Shown one piece after another: positions 14,802 through 21,123 of a stretch of DNA of 21,123 nt. The position numbers and the translations under genes are program-made. Below the pieces are notes generated by a model. That model was given only the letters and a program-made list of their open reading frames with translations. It was not told the DNA's origin and ran no database searches. The first letter of the stretch is position 1, and each line of letters begins with the position of its first letter. The stretch is from Nitrospirota bacterium. GTDB lineage: Bacteria; JACPQY01. The DNA lies in NCBI GenBank assembly GCA_016190245.1, contig JACPQY010000037.1, forward strand, positions 1 to 21,123, written 5' to 3'.

Positions 14802-16614
14802 GGTCGACCGGCCCTTCGAGGACGATCTGCTGCCGGGCGGCCGCCATTTCCACGGCCTCGAATCCGTCGCGTGCCCCGGGGAGATCGGGATACGCCCAGA
14901 GCATGAAAGGTGAGTTGATACGGCTGTACAACCACCGTGCCGTCAGCACGATCCGCGGCCCCACGCCGGACGGGATCCGGACGTCGAAGTCGTCCTCGAT
15001 GGTGCGTCCCGGCTCGACCACCCGCTTCGAGACGCGCGACTTCTCCCACACGCGGTGGCGGAGGATCGGCCGGCCCGCCGAATCGAAGAAGGTGCCGCCG
15101 AGGCGATGGATGCCGTCCTCCGTGTGGTAGATGCCGCCGGGTCGCCCGCTCGTGAAGAAGACCCGCCCGTCGGCATCCGCGGCGCGGAGCTCCAGCCAGA
15201 CATCGTACATGTCAAGCACGCCTGTCGGGAACGGGTGGCCGATGCCGACGTTGGACGTGTGGACCCGGACCGGAAGGTTGGCTTCGACGCCGGCCTGTTC
15301 GAGTGCCTCGATGCTGACCACGAGCCAGAACGCACGGCTCGGACGGGCGTCGTTTCCCGTACGCAGCTCCCAGAACGAGTCCGTTGCCGCGGGCGGGAAA
15401 TTCCCGCTGAGCCAACTCAGCGTGGAGGCGAGGCGCTCCCGGTCCTCGGTGAGGCGCGGCAACACGACGTTGGCGGCCAGGAAGAGATGCGGCCGGTCCG
15501 ATCCGGATTTCGAGAAGGGGGTCTGCAGCCGCATGTGACAGTCCACACAGCCCAGCCGTTCGAACGCGCCGGTCTGGGCGGCGGGGATATGCTCCTGGTG
15601 GCAACTCCGGCAGAGTGCGTCGGCTTTGAGCAGATCGGGCCGGAGAGCCCGACCATGGCCCAGTGGATTGAGCTCGATCAGGTAACGGTCGATACCCGCA
15701 GGCTCCATTTCACCATCGGGCGGGAACATGGTCAGATGAGCCGCCGGCAGGCCGAGGGTGTAACCTTTTCGGGGGCCGGCGTAGCCGGCCTCGGGCCCGG
15801 CCGCCACGGAGGTCTCGTCAGCGATGTGGGCTTGGTCCATGGCATGACAGACGAGACACCCGAACGCCGGCCGGGGATGGTTGGGCGGCGCTGCGCCGAG
15901 CGCCTCGCCGGGAGCGTGGCAGCTCGCGCAGAAACGCGTGGATTCCGCCCCTCGTTCTTCTTCGAGGAGCGCCACGATCTTGCGGAAGTGAGGCGCCGTG
16001 GGCGCGAGGCGGTGGGTGCCGGCCTCGAACTCTCGAGTGAGCTCGGCATGGCAACCGTCCGTGGCCCCGCACGTCTTCGTGGCGGACAAGAGGCGGAGGT
16101 CGGTGTTCGTTGGGGGCGACGTTTCGCCGGCGAGCGCCGCCTCGAAGTCCACGGTGACAGGTTGCGTGGGGCGTGTGGCGGCAAGCGCGCCGAGGCCGGC
16201 GAGACCCGCGAGGAGGAGCGTCAGAGCGGCGCGTCGAGGGGCGGGCGCCAGACGTGTCCAGGCCGGCGCCACGTGAACGAGGGCGACCGCGGCGGCACCG
16301 TACGCCAGCCAGCGGTGGACGAGAATCCGGTCCACGTGGTGGCCCGCGCCCGGGGCGATGAGAAGGCCCGTCGCGAGCGCGCCGCCCCACAGGAGGGCGG
16401 ACAACCAACCTGCGGCAACGCCCGACCTCCGGCCCTGCCGCTTCTGCTGTACGTGCCCGCGCAGGTAGAGGGCCAGCAGCGCGACCGTTAGGGCTCCCTC
16501 GACCGGGTGGAGGATGAGATTCAATCGGTAGGGCGTGGTCCAGGTTTCGGTGAGGTGGATGTACAGGCCCGAGAGGATTGTGAGCAGCAGGCCGGTGAAG
16601 GCGGCCGCGGTCAC
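14791..16614 (-). CDS. Membrane b-type/multihaem cytochrome c fusion (cytochrome A), 607 aa
   Basis: Four or five transmembrane segments (about 3-20, 33-52, 69-88, 97-117, 130-147) carry His residues (H36, H54, H92, H93, H100, H114) that could bind b haems. The soluble part has four standard sites: CASCH (229), CLVCH (253), CRSCH (335) and CVDCH (356). The first site is atypical, CGATDGCH (C182, C188, H189), a CX5CH spacing. The C-terminal domain has NVGIGHPFPTGVLDMYDVWLELR (about 455-477) and WLYSRINSPFMLW, both matched in cytochrome B. The two proteins therefore share the same architecture, although A has fewer membrane segments. The start GTG at 16614 overlaps the stop of propeller A (GTGA). 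The expected role is transmembrane electron transfer in a complex with its coupled neighbours. Confidence 0.87.
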   Translation of the reverse strand: MTAAAFTGLLLTILSGLYIHLTETWTTPYRLNLILHPVEGALTVALLALYLRGHVQQKRQGRRSGVAAGWLSALLWGGALATGLLIAPGAGHHVDRILVHRWLAYGAAAVALVHVAPAWTRLAPAPRRAALTLLLAGLAGLGALAATRPTQPVTVDFEAALAGETSPPTNTDLRLLSATKTCGATDGCHAELTREFEAGTHRLAPTAPHFRKIVALLEEERGAESTRFCASCHAPGEALGAAPPNHPRPAFGCLVCHAMDQAHIADETSVAAGPEAGYAGPRKGYTLGLPAAHLTMFPPDGEMEPAGIDRYLIELNPLGHGRALRPDLLKADALCRSCHQEHIPAAQTGAFERLGCVDCHMRLQTPFSKSGSDRPHLFLAANVVLPRLTEDRERLASTLSWLSGNFPPAATDSFWELRTGNDARPSRAFWLVVSIEALEQAGVEANLPVRVHTSNVGIGHPFPTGVLDMYDVWLELRAADADGRVFFTSGRPGGIYHTEDGIHRLGGTFFDSAGRPILRHRVWEKSRVSKRVVEPGRTIEDDFDVRIPSGVGPRIVLTARWLYSRINSPFMLWAYPDLPGARDGFEAVEMAAARQQIVLEGPVDRAQ

Positions 16615-18293
16615 GGCTGTGGCTCCTCCAGGAACTCGGACAGACGCAAGCGAAGGACGCCCCGGCTCGAGGCCACGTAGAGGTCCTCCCCCACCTCATC
16701 GTAGTGCATGGATGAAGGCTTGCTGCCGATGTTGATTCTCCGAATCCTCGCCCCATCCGAATGGCGGATGACGTCAAGGTCGCCTGACATGAAACTGGCG
16801 GCGAACAAGAGACCGCGCCGCGGGTCGTAGGCCAGCGAGCGAGCGTTGGCTACCGCCGGAATGGAACGTCGGATTGTCCAGGCATCGACGTCCAGCTCGT
16901 AGATGAGGTCCGAATAAAAATCCGGGAGGAGGAGCGTACGGTGATCGGGAAGGAACTTGAGTTCGAGGCCCCCGGCGGGGAGGTCCATAGTTCGCCGCAC
17001 GCCCAGCGAGGAGGTGTCGAGCTCGACCATCAGAAATCGGTCGGACAGGTCGGTCATGCCCAGTTGAACGAAAAGGCGGCCGGATGTGTTGTCCAGGGCC
17101 ATGGTCCACGCGCCGCTGCTGAACTGGGTCAGGCCGAGTTGCTTGAAGTTCGTTTGCGCCACGCGCGAGAGCGTCGCGCGGTCGAGGCGGGTGACGGCGG
17201 GGAGCTCGGTGCTGAGGACGAACAGATCCCGGGCCGAAACGATGAGATCAATGGGAGAGATGATGACGCCGTCCATGAGGTGAGTCCTCGATCCGACTTG
17301 GAACGCCGCCCTTTCCACGTGGATCAGGTCATCGTAGATCCATTCGAGAGCGAGGAGAGTGGGATCGGAAGTGGAGGCCCAGAAGTGGCGGATCACCCCG
17401 GGTGTCTCCAGAAGGTCCGCCTGCCCCGTGGGGACATGGATTCTGAACAGCCCTGAGGTGGGGCCGTACGAGCCGTACAACTCGTGCCGATCGGGATCGA
17501 GCCAAAGGGCGCGCACATATTGGAGGGGGAATTTCGAGGACTCCCCGGGTCGAGGATACACCACCTCCACGCCGCTGGGTAGGGGCAGTCGGGATGGTTT
17601 GAGCGGGAGGAGGCCCGTGTAGAACGCCCAGAGAACGAGAAAGGCGCCGGTGAGTGGGAGGAGACGGGCGAAGCCGCGGTGCGCGCCACGAAGCGCACAC
17701 AGCGCCAAGATGGCCCAGGGGGCTGCGAACACGGCTTGATAGAAGGGGGCGCGGAAGCCGATGTCTTCCCGCGTCAGACGCGAGGCGACGGCGAGTGCGA
17801 CGCCCACGCATGCAAGCGCGGCGATGCGTGGTGCGCGCAAGGCGGCGGCCAGCAGCAGAGGCAGGAGGGCGCCGACGAGGGCCGCGAAGGCCGCTTGGTG
17901 CCGTGCAATGAGCTCGATGTTGTGGGGGAGTTTGTGCCATTCGATGGGGAGCCAGAGGAAGTGCATGGAGGATTTTGCTTCGGTGCTGATGGTGGGCGGC
18001 ACGAGAGGGAGCCCCCTGGGGATCGCAACCGCGAGGAGGAGGAAGGCGAGGGCCTCCCACAGCGGCCGGCTGGGTCGTGAGGTGGGAGAGGCCAGACGGT
18101 TGGTGTACACACGCTCGAGTCCGACGAGGAGGAGTAGCCCCACCGAGGCCCACATCCAGGCGTGGTATCTCCAAAGAGGGGACTCGCTCCACAGCAGCAC
18201 CGCTTCCACCGTTTTGAATGTTGCATAGTTGAAGATCGCGGCATCGGCGATGAGGAAGGACCAGTTCAGCAGCGGGGGGGGGGAGCGTTTCAC
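16611..18293 (-). CDS. Polytopic membrane protein with C-terminal beta-propeller (propeller A), 560 aa
   Basis: The N-terminal half has about seven hydrophobic segments (about 12-30, 43-60, 79-94, 133-152, 156-170, 186-202, 210-228). From about 255 the protein is soluble and built of blade-like repeats: YVRALWLDPDRHELYGSYGPTSGLFRIHV, WTMALDNTSGRLFVQLG, LAYDPRRGLLFAASFMSGDLDVI and YDEVGEDLYVASSRGVLRLRL. The architecture and last blades match propeller B and the protein at 524-2011. No named family is recognised. The start is GTG at 18293, and codons 3-7 contain a C10 run (18274-18283) where slippage would shift the frame. The stop overlaps the cytochrome A start by 4 bases. An 84-base gap with GC hairpins separates it from the glycosyltransferase upstream. 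Confidence 0.8.
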   Translation of the reverse strand: MKRSPPPLLNWSFLIADAAIFNYATFKTVEAVLLWSESPLWRYHAWMWASVGLLLLVGLERVYTNRLASPTSRPSRPLWEALAFLLLAVAIPRGLPLVPPTISTEAKSSMHFLWLPIEWHKLPHNIELIARHQAAFAALVGALLPLLLAAALRAPRIAALACVGVALAVASRLTREDIGFRAPFYQAVFAAPWAILALCALRGAHRGFARLLPLTGAFLVLWAFYTGLLPLKPSRLPLPSGVEVVYPRPGESSKFPLQYVRALWLDPDRHELYGSYGPTSGLFRIHVPTGQADLLETPGVIRHFWASTSDPTLLALEWIYDDLIHVERAAFQVGSRTHLMDGVIISPIDLIVSARDLFVLSTELPAVTRLDRATLSRVAQTNFKQLGLTQFSSGAWTMALDNTSGRLFVQLGMTDLSDRFLMVELDTSSLGVRRTMDLPAGGLELKFLPDHRTLLLPDFYSDLIYELDVDAWTIRRSIPAVANARSLAYDPRRGLLFAASFMSGDLDVIRHSDGARIRRINIGSKPSSMHYDEVGEDLYVASSRGVLRLRLSEFLEEPQP

Positions 18294-18297
18294 GGTC

Positions 18298-18330
18298 GGG
18301 CGGGCGGGGCGGTGGTGCCCCGGGGCGGGC
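18298..18330 (+). other. G-run cluster with G-quadruplex potential
   Basis: The plus strand carries GGGCGGGCGGGG, then a CCCCGGGG palindrome and GGGCGG. It lies in the short gap just upstream of propeller A. The matching leftward transcript would be C-rich, so a quadruplex could form only in the template DNA strand. Confidence 0.3.
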
Positions 18331-18359
18331 GGCGGGCAGGGAGCGGCACTCGGAAGGGG

Positions 18360-18375
18360 GCGGGCTCCGGCCCGC
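18360..18375 (-). terminator. Hairpin just after the glycosyltransferase stop
   Basis: GCGGGC (18360-18365) and GCCCGC (18370-18375) form a perfect 6-bp stem with a 4-base loop, directly downstream of the TGA of the leftward glycosyltransferase. No T-run follows. It may be a processing or attenuation structure inside a longer operon rather than a full terminator. Confidence 0.3.
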
Positions 18376-18377
18376 GG

Positions 18378-19151
18378 TCAGATTCCTCCGGAAACGGGCA
18401 GTGCGCCGGGACGCTGCGCCCACGATGTCCCCTCGCCTGAAGCGGGCCATCTCGAGGACCGGACGATCTGCGCCGCGAAGCGAATGCCCTCCCTCATGAG
18501 CGGGACCTTCGACGTTCCGAGTCTCGGTCGCGAGGGCACGGCGACCTCCTCAATCCGGAGTCCGAGACGAAGGGACCTCACGGTCATGGCGAGGCCGAAG
18601 TCGAAGCCGTGGGGAAGACGGCCCATCCGGGCGAGGAGGCCGCGATGGAAGACGCGCATCCCCGAGGTCGGGTCGCTCACGGTTGCACCGGTGACGTGCG
18701 CCATGAGCGTCCTGAGCACGCGGTTACCGAGGCGCCGTGCAACGGGGCGGTGCCGGCAATCGCGCGTGTATCGTGTGGCCACCACGAGCTCCGCGCCGGT
18801 TGTGAACCAGGTCTCCACCAGTTGGGGCAGGGCGTCGGGCGGATACGTCCCGTCGCCGTCCAGCATCCCGAGGAGATTTCCGCGCGCGGCGAGGAAACCG
18901 GTCAGGAGGGCCGCGCCGTACCCGCGTCGGCAGGGCAGGCGCAGGGTGTGGATCCCGCTTGTTCGGGCGAGAATCTTTGGGGAGAAGTCGCTTGAGCCGT
19001 CGTCCACCACGATGACCTCGCAGCCCCCCGGCGAGGGCCCCCGGCCGGCGATACGGGCGCACGCGTCAAGTGTCTCATTCACCACGGACGGCAACGCCTC
19101 CTCCTCGTTATGAACGGGGATGACAACGGAGAGTCGCGGTTCTCCACCCAC
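18378..19151 (-). CDS. Family 2 glycosyltransferase, DPM1/UndP-sugar type, 257 aa
   Basis: The protein has the GT-A layout of polyprenyl-phosphate glycosyltransferases. It has LSVVIPVHNEEEALPSVV at the N-terminus, VIVVDDGSSD with the Asp pair at 50-51, RRGYGAALLTGF, MLDGDGTYPPDALPQLV with the metal-binding DGD at about 98-100, and DPTSGMRVFHR. It ends without transmembrane helices. It likely loads a sugar onto a lipid carrier at the inner membrane face; donor and acceptor are unknown. The GTG at 19151 is preferred because a TATACT box ends 6 bases before it. The frame also contains a TTG at 19187, adding 12 residues, but that codon lies in the putative -35. It sits between a methyltransferase and the redox module. 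The pairing of a family 2 glycosyltransferase with a propeller gene is repeated at 524-2869. Confidence 0.86.
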   Translation of the reverse strand: MGGEPRLSVVIPVHNEEEALPSVVNETLDACARIAGRGPSPGGCEVIVVDDGSSDFSPKILARTSGIHTLRLPCRRGYGAALLTGFLAARGNLLGMLDGDGTYPPDALPQLVETWFTTGAELVVATRYTRDCRHRPVARRLGNRVLRTLMAHVTGATVSDPTSGMRVFHRGLLARMGRLPHGFDFGLAMTVRSLRLGLRIEEVAVPSRPRLGTSKVPLMREGIRFAAQIVRSSRWPASGEGTSWAQRPGALPVSGGI

Positions 19152-19157
19152 GAAGTC

Positions 19158-19187
19158 AGTATAGCGTGCCCGAGGTTGAGGGTTCAA
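19158..19187 (-). promoter_or_regulatory. Candidate sigma70 promoter giving a leaderless glycosyltransferase mRNA
   Basis: Read leftward, TTGAAC (19187-19182) and TATACT (19163-19158, 5/6 to consensus) are 18 bases apart. The expected transcription start falls on or next to the GTG at 19151, so the message would have no 5' leader. No Shine-Dalgarno sequence is present before either possible start. It may also drive the redox module downstream. Confidence 0.5.
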
Positions 19188-19212
19188 TCGAAGTCCGGGG
19201 GGGGTCCCGAAA

Positions 19213-20118
19213 TCAGATCCGGCGCGCCACGGCCGTCCAAGTCCGCCCCAAACCGCGCCAGGTGGGGTCTCTCGAGAGTCGACGCTCCAGATCGAGGATG
19301 AGACGCTGAATCACAGGCTTCGAAAGCGCGGTCTCTTCGACGCGTGGGTCCAACGGACCGTCCAGCAGGTAGTGGGCGGGGCGGAGCGCGAGCGGCCGAA
19401 ATCGCGCATCGAGGAGGAGGGACCGAAGTTCATCCTCCGTGTAGTAGCGGGTGTAGCCGGCCCCTGGGAGCTTGAACGTGTGAGTTTGGTGCACCTTGGG
19501 CAGGCTGGACAACGTGAGGTGTCCATCGGAGAGGAGGCCGCCGATCACACTCTCGACGGAGACGAAGAGGAGGGCGCCCGGCCTGAGGACTCGGTGGGTT
19601 TCGCGCAAGGCCCTCTTGGGCTGTCCCACATAGGAGAGGGTTTCGACGGCCAGTGCCGCATCGAACGATCGGGGCGGGAAGGGGAGCGCCTCGGCCAATC
19701 CCCGACAAACGCCCACGGGGCGTCCCCGAACGCCCCGCGCCACTCGCAGAGCAGCGCGAGCATGATGGCCTTCCGGCTCGATCCCCACGACCGAGAGGCG
19801 TCGGGCCGCCAACGAGGGAAGAAATCGGCCGACTCCGCAGCCGATGTCGAGCACGTTGTGCCCCGGTCGCAGGCGTAGCAGGTGCGGGGCAAACGCGGCC
19901 TCGTAGATCTGTCGCTGAATCAGCCTCCGGTGCTTGAGGGGACTGCCGGCCCTCATGTAGTCGAGCCGGTGACGATCGCGGGCAAAGAACAGCCGGAAGT
20001 AAACGAAGTTGCTCAACTCGGGGCTGCCGCGGCAGAGGCGCGTGACCTGGCCCAGGAGGCGGTCAAGATGCCGCCGTTTGGAGACGATGGAGTACCGCGG
20101 GGCCTGGGGGGGGGCCAT
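19213..20118 (-). CDS. Class I SAM-dependent methyltransferase, 301 aa
   Basis: The Rossmann-type motif I is VLDIGCGVGRFLPSLA (about 89-104). It is followed by VVGIEPEG with the acidic ribose-binding residue E114, then LPFPPRSFDAALAVETL and ALRETHRVLRPGALLFVSVE, all typical of the Methyltransf_11-like fold. The first 70 or so residues are basic and helical and resemble the N-terminal extensions of small-molecule or lipid/quinone methyltransferases. The substrate cannot be read from the sequence. With the glycosyltransferase 61 bases downstream, a role in modifying a glycolipid or lipid-linked sugar is plausible (inference). The start is ATG at 20118, and codons 2-5 contain a C9 run (20106-20114). 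A TGATATACT box lies 11 bases before the ATG. Confidence 0.87.
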   Translation of the reverse strand: MAPPQAPRYSIVSKRRHLDRLLGQVTRLCRGSPELSNFVYFRLFFARDRHRLDYMRAGSPLKHRRLIQRQIYEAAFAPHLLRLRPGHNVLDIGCGVGRFLPSLAARRLSVVGIEPEGHHARAALRVARGVRGRPVGVCRGLAEALPFPPRSFDAALAVETLSYVGQPKRALRETHRVLRPGALLFVSVESVIGGLLSDGHLTLSSLPKVHQTHTFKLPGAGYTRYYTEDELRSLLLDARFRPLALRPAHYLLDGPLDPRVEETALSKPVIQRLILDLERRLSRDPTWRGLGRTWTAVARRI

Positions 20119-20129
20119 GGAGCCGCCCC

Positions 20130-20138
20130 AGTATATCA
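20130..20138 (-). promoter_or_regulatory. Candidate extended -10 promoter of the methyltransferase gene
   Basis: Read leftward, TGATATACT has the TGn extension and a 5/6 -10 hexamer, ending 11 bases before the ATG at 20118. A matching -35 is not evident. The 5' leader would be about 4 bases. Confidence 0.4.
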
Positions 20139-20234
20139 GGGCGGGGGCGAATTCATTTGGGAGACGTGCTTCCAGCCCATCGGCAGGGGGTGCTCTCAGG
20201 GACGCGTTCCTACGCTTCCGGTATCACGGAGCGA

Positions 20235-20277
20235 CCTGCCCGCGGCTCGGCAGGCCCGCCGTACCAGCTCTGGCGGG
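20235..20277 (-). terminator. Two tandem GC hairpins downstream of the small unrecognised gene
   Basis: CCTGCC (20235-20240) pairs with GGCAGG (20249-20254). CCCGCC (20255-20260) pairs with GGCGGG (20272-20277). They begin 13 bases after the stop at 20291 in the direction of transcription. There is no clear T-run, so termination is inferred from position. Confidence 0.3.
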
Positions 20278-20290
20278 TCGGAATCGCCCC

Positions 20291-20869
20291 CTACGGCTCG
20301 ATCTGCGGCTCTTGAAGGGACGCGAAGATCTTGTCGAGCAGGGCCTTGAGGTCGCCGAACAGGCGATGGAGGCTGTCGTCCGCCTCCTTGGTCGTGTCAC
20401 CGAGATCCTCGATGCGATCGCGGCCCCCGTTGAAGGCCCGGTCGAACAGGGCGTCCATCTTACCCCTAAGCGTGTCCTGGGGTCCGGCAAAGCTTCTGCG
20501 CAATGCCTGCACGGCGCGGTCCACGCGGTCGAGCAGGTTGTTCGCATCGTCCATCCCCTCGGGGTTGGACAGGTCGTTCCCGAACTCGAAGCGCGAACGG
20601 GTGAACTCGAGGTGGATTTCCTCGTACATGATGAAAACGGCCGTGCCTGACCCGACCTGTTGCCGCATGGCATCGAAGGGGTCCTGTCCCTCGGCGATCT
20701 GCAGGTCCTCTCCGGGCATGTTCATGAGCTGGTCGGCGAGGCCCTTCAAATCCTGCCCCTCGAGCTGCTGCTGCTCCGTGACCTGCCCGCCCTGATAGTA
20801 GGCGAGCGTGAGCCTCTGGTAGGACAGGCTCAGTTGCTCGTAGGAGTAAATGCCCTCCATGTCCCTCAT
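20291..20869 (-). CDS. Unrecognised small acidic helical protein, 192 aa
   Basis: No family is recognised. The chain is Gln/Asp/Glu-rich, soluble, and predicted mostly helical. It begins YSYEQLSLSYQRLTLAYYQ, then QVTEQQQLEGQDLKGLADQLMN. The C-terminal third, NNLLDRVDRAVQALRRSF and KEADDSLHRLFGDLKALLDKIF, has heptad-like hydrophobic spacing suggesting a coiled coil. There is no signal peptide, membrane segment or Cys. ATG at 20869 opens the frame. The second ATG at 20860 has AGGGA a few bases before it and could be the real start, giving 189 aa. A 172-base gap with hairpins separates it from the methyltransferase, so it is probably a separate transcript. Codon pattern and GC match the neighbours, so the frame is likely real. 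Confidence 0.7.
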   Translation of the reverse strand: MRDMEGIYSYEQLSLSYQRLTLAYYQGGQVTEQQQLEGQDLKGLADQLMNMPGEDLQIAEGQDPFDAMRQQVGSGTAVFIMYEEIHLEFTRSRFEFGNDLSNPEGMDDANNLLDRVDRAVQALRRSFAGPQDTLRGKMDALFDRAFNGGRDRIEDLGDTTKEADDSLHRLFGDLKALLDKIFASLQEPQIEP

Positions 20870-21043
20870 GGAGAGTTATCGGTGTCGGGGGGCGGCGACT
20901 TGAGCGTTCCTGCGTACGACGATCGCGGTGGATGCCGGGATTGGCGTCAAGCACACATGGTCGCATTCTCAATAGGTTGTACTTCTGGCCTTTGGCACAT
21001 TCTCGTGGGACTTGAAGACGCACCCGTGAAGGCCATGTTCCAT

Positions 21044-21062
21044 GCGGCCCTTCCTGGGCCGC
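21044..21062. repeat. GC hairpin upstream of the small gene
   Basis: GCGGCCC (21044-21050) and GGGCCGC (21056-21062) form a perfect 7-bp stem around 5 bases. The 254 bases from 20870 to the window end show no other feature or convincing gene. It may terminate a gene beyond the right edge. Confidence 0.35.
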
Positions 21063-21123
21063 AACCTATCATGGCCCCATGCCATCCTCGGCAAGGGGGT
21101 GCGGCTACCACACAACTTGGGAC

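Overview
This is a 21.1 kb window of GC-rich bacterial DNA. Many genes start with GTG or TTG, and stops and starts overlap tightly. It is rich in B12-binding radical SAM enzymes and multihaem cytochromes c. That combination suggests an uncultivated, anaerobic or metal/redox-active bacterium, for example an NC10-, Acidobacteria- or delta-proteobacteria-like lineage. The phylum cannot be fixed from the sequence. No rRNA, tRNA or CRISPR array was seen.

Layout from left to right. Positions 1-42 hold the first codons of a leftward gene, possibly a PnuC-type transporter. Positions 43-523 are intergenic and contain a striking 34-bp dyad and a GC hairpin. Two rightward genes follow: a membrane-anchored beta-propeller-like protein (524-2011) and a DPM1-like family 2 glycosyltransferase (2084-2869). 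From 2983 to the right edge every gene is leftward. In transcription order these are a small unrecognised protein (20869-20291), a SAM methyltransferase (20118-19213), and a second family 2 glycosyltransferase (19151-18378). Next comes a four-gene coupled redox module: propeller, cytochrome b/c fusion, cytochrome b/c fusion, propeller (18293-10957). It is followed by a small transposon-like element carrying only a DUF559 nuclease (10813-10291). The last block is five packed radical SAM genes (10237-2983): four with B12-binding-type N-termini and one resembling tetraether lipid synthase (Tes).

How the genes may work together (inference). The five radical SAM proteins, two polyprenyl-phosphate-type glycosyltransferases and a methyltransferase look like a pathway that modifies a lipid or lipid-linked glycan by C-H activation and C-methylation or C-C bond formation. 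The two cytochromes each join a membrane b-type region to five c-type haem sites. With their two propeller partners they look like a membrane-bound extracytoplasmic electron-transfer complex. The three propeller proteins in the window appear to be distant paralogues, and two of them lie next to a family 2 glycosyltransferase.

The best candidates for undescribed biology are three. One is the mirror-ordered propeller/cytochrome module. One is the Tes-like plus four B12-radical-SAM operon. One is the 523-bp DUF559 element, which has terminal inverted repeats and a 9-11-bp target duplication.
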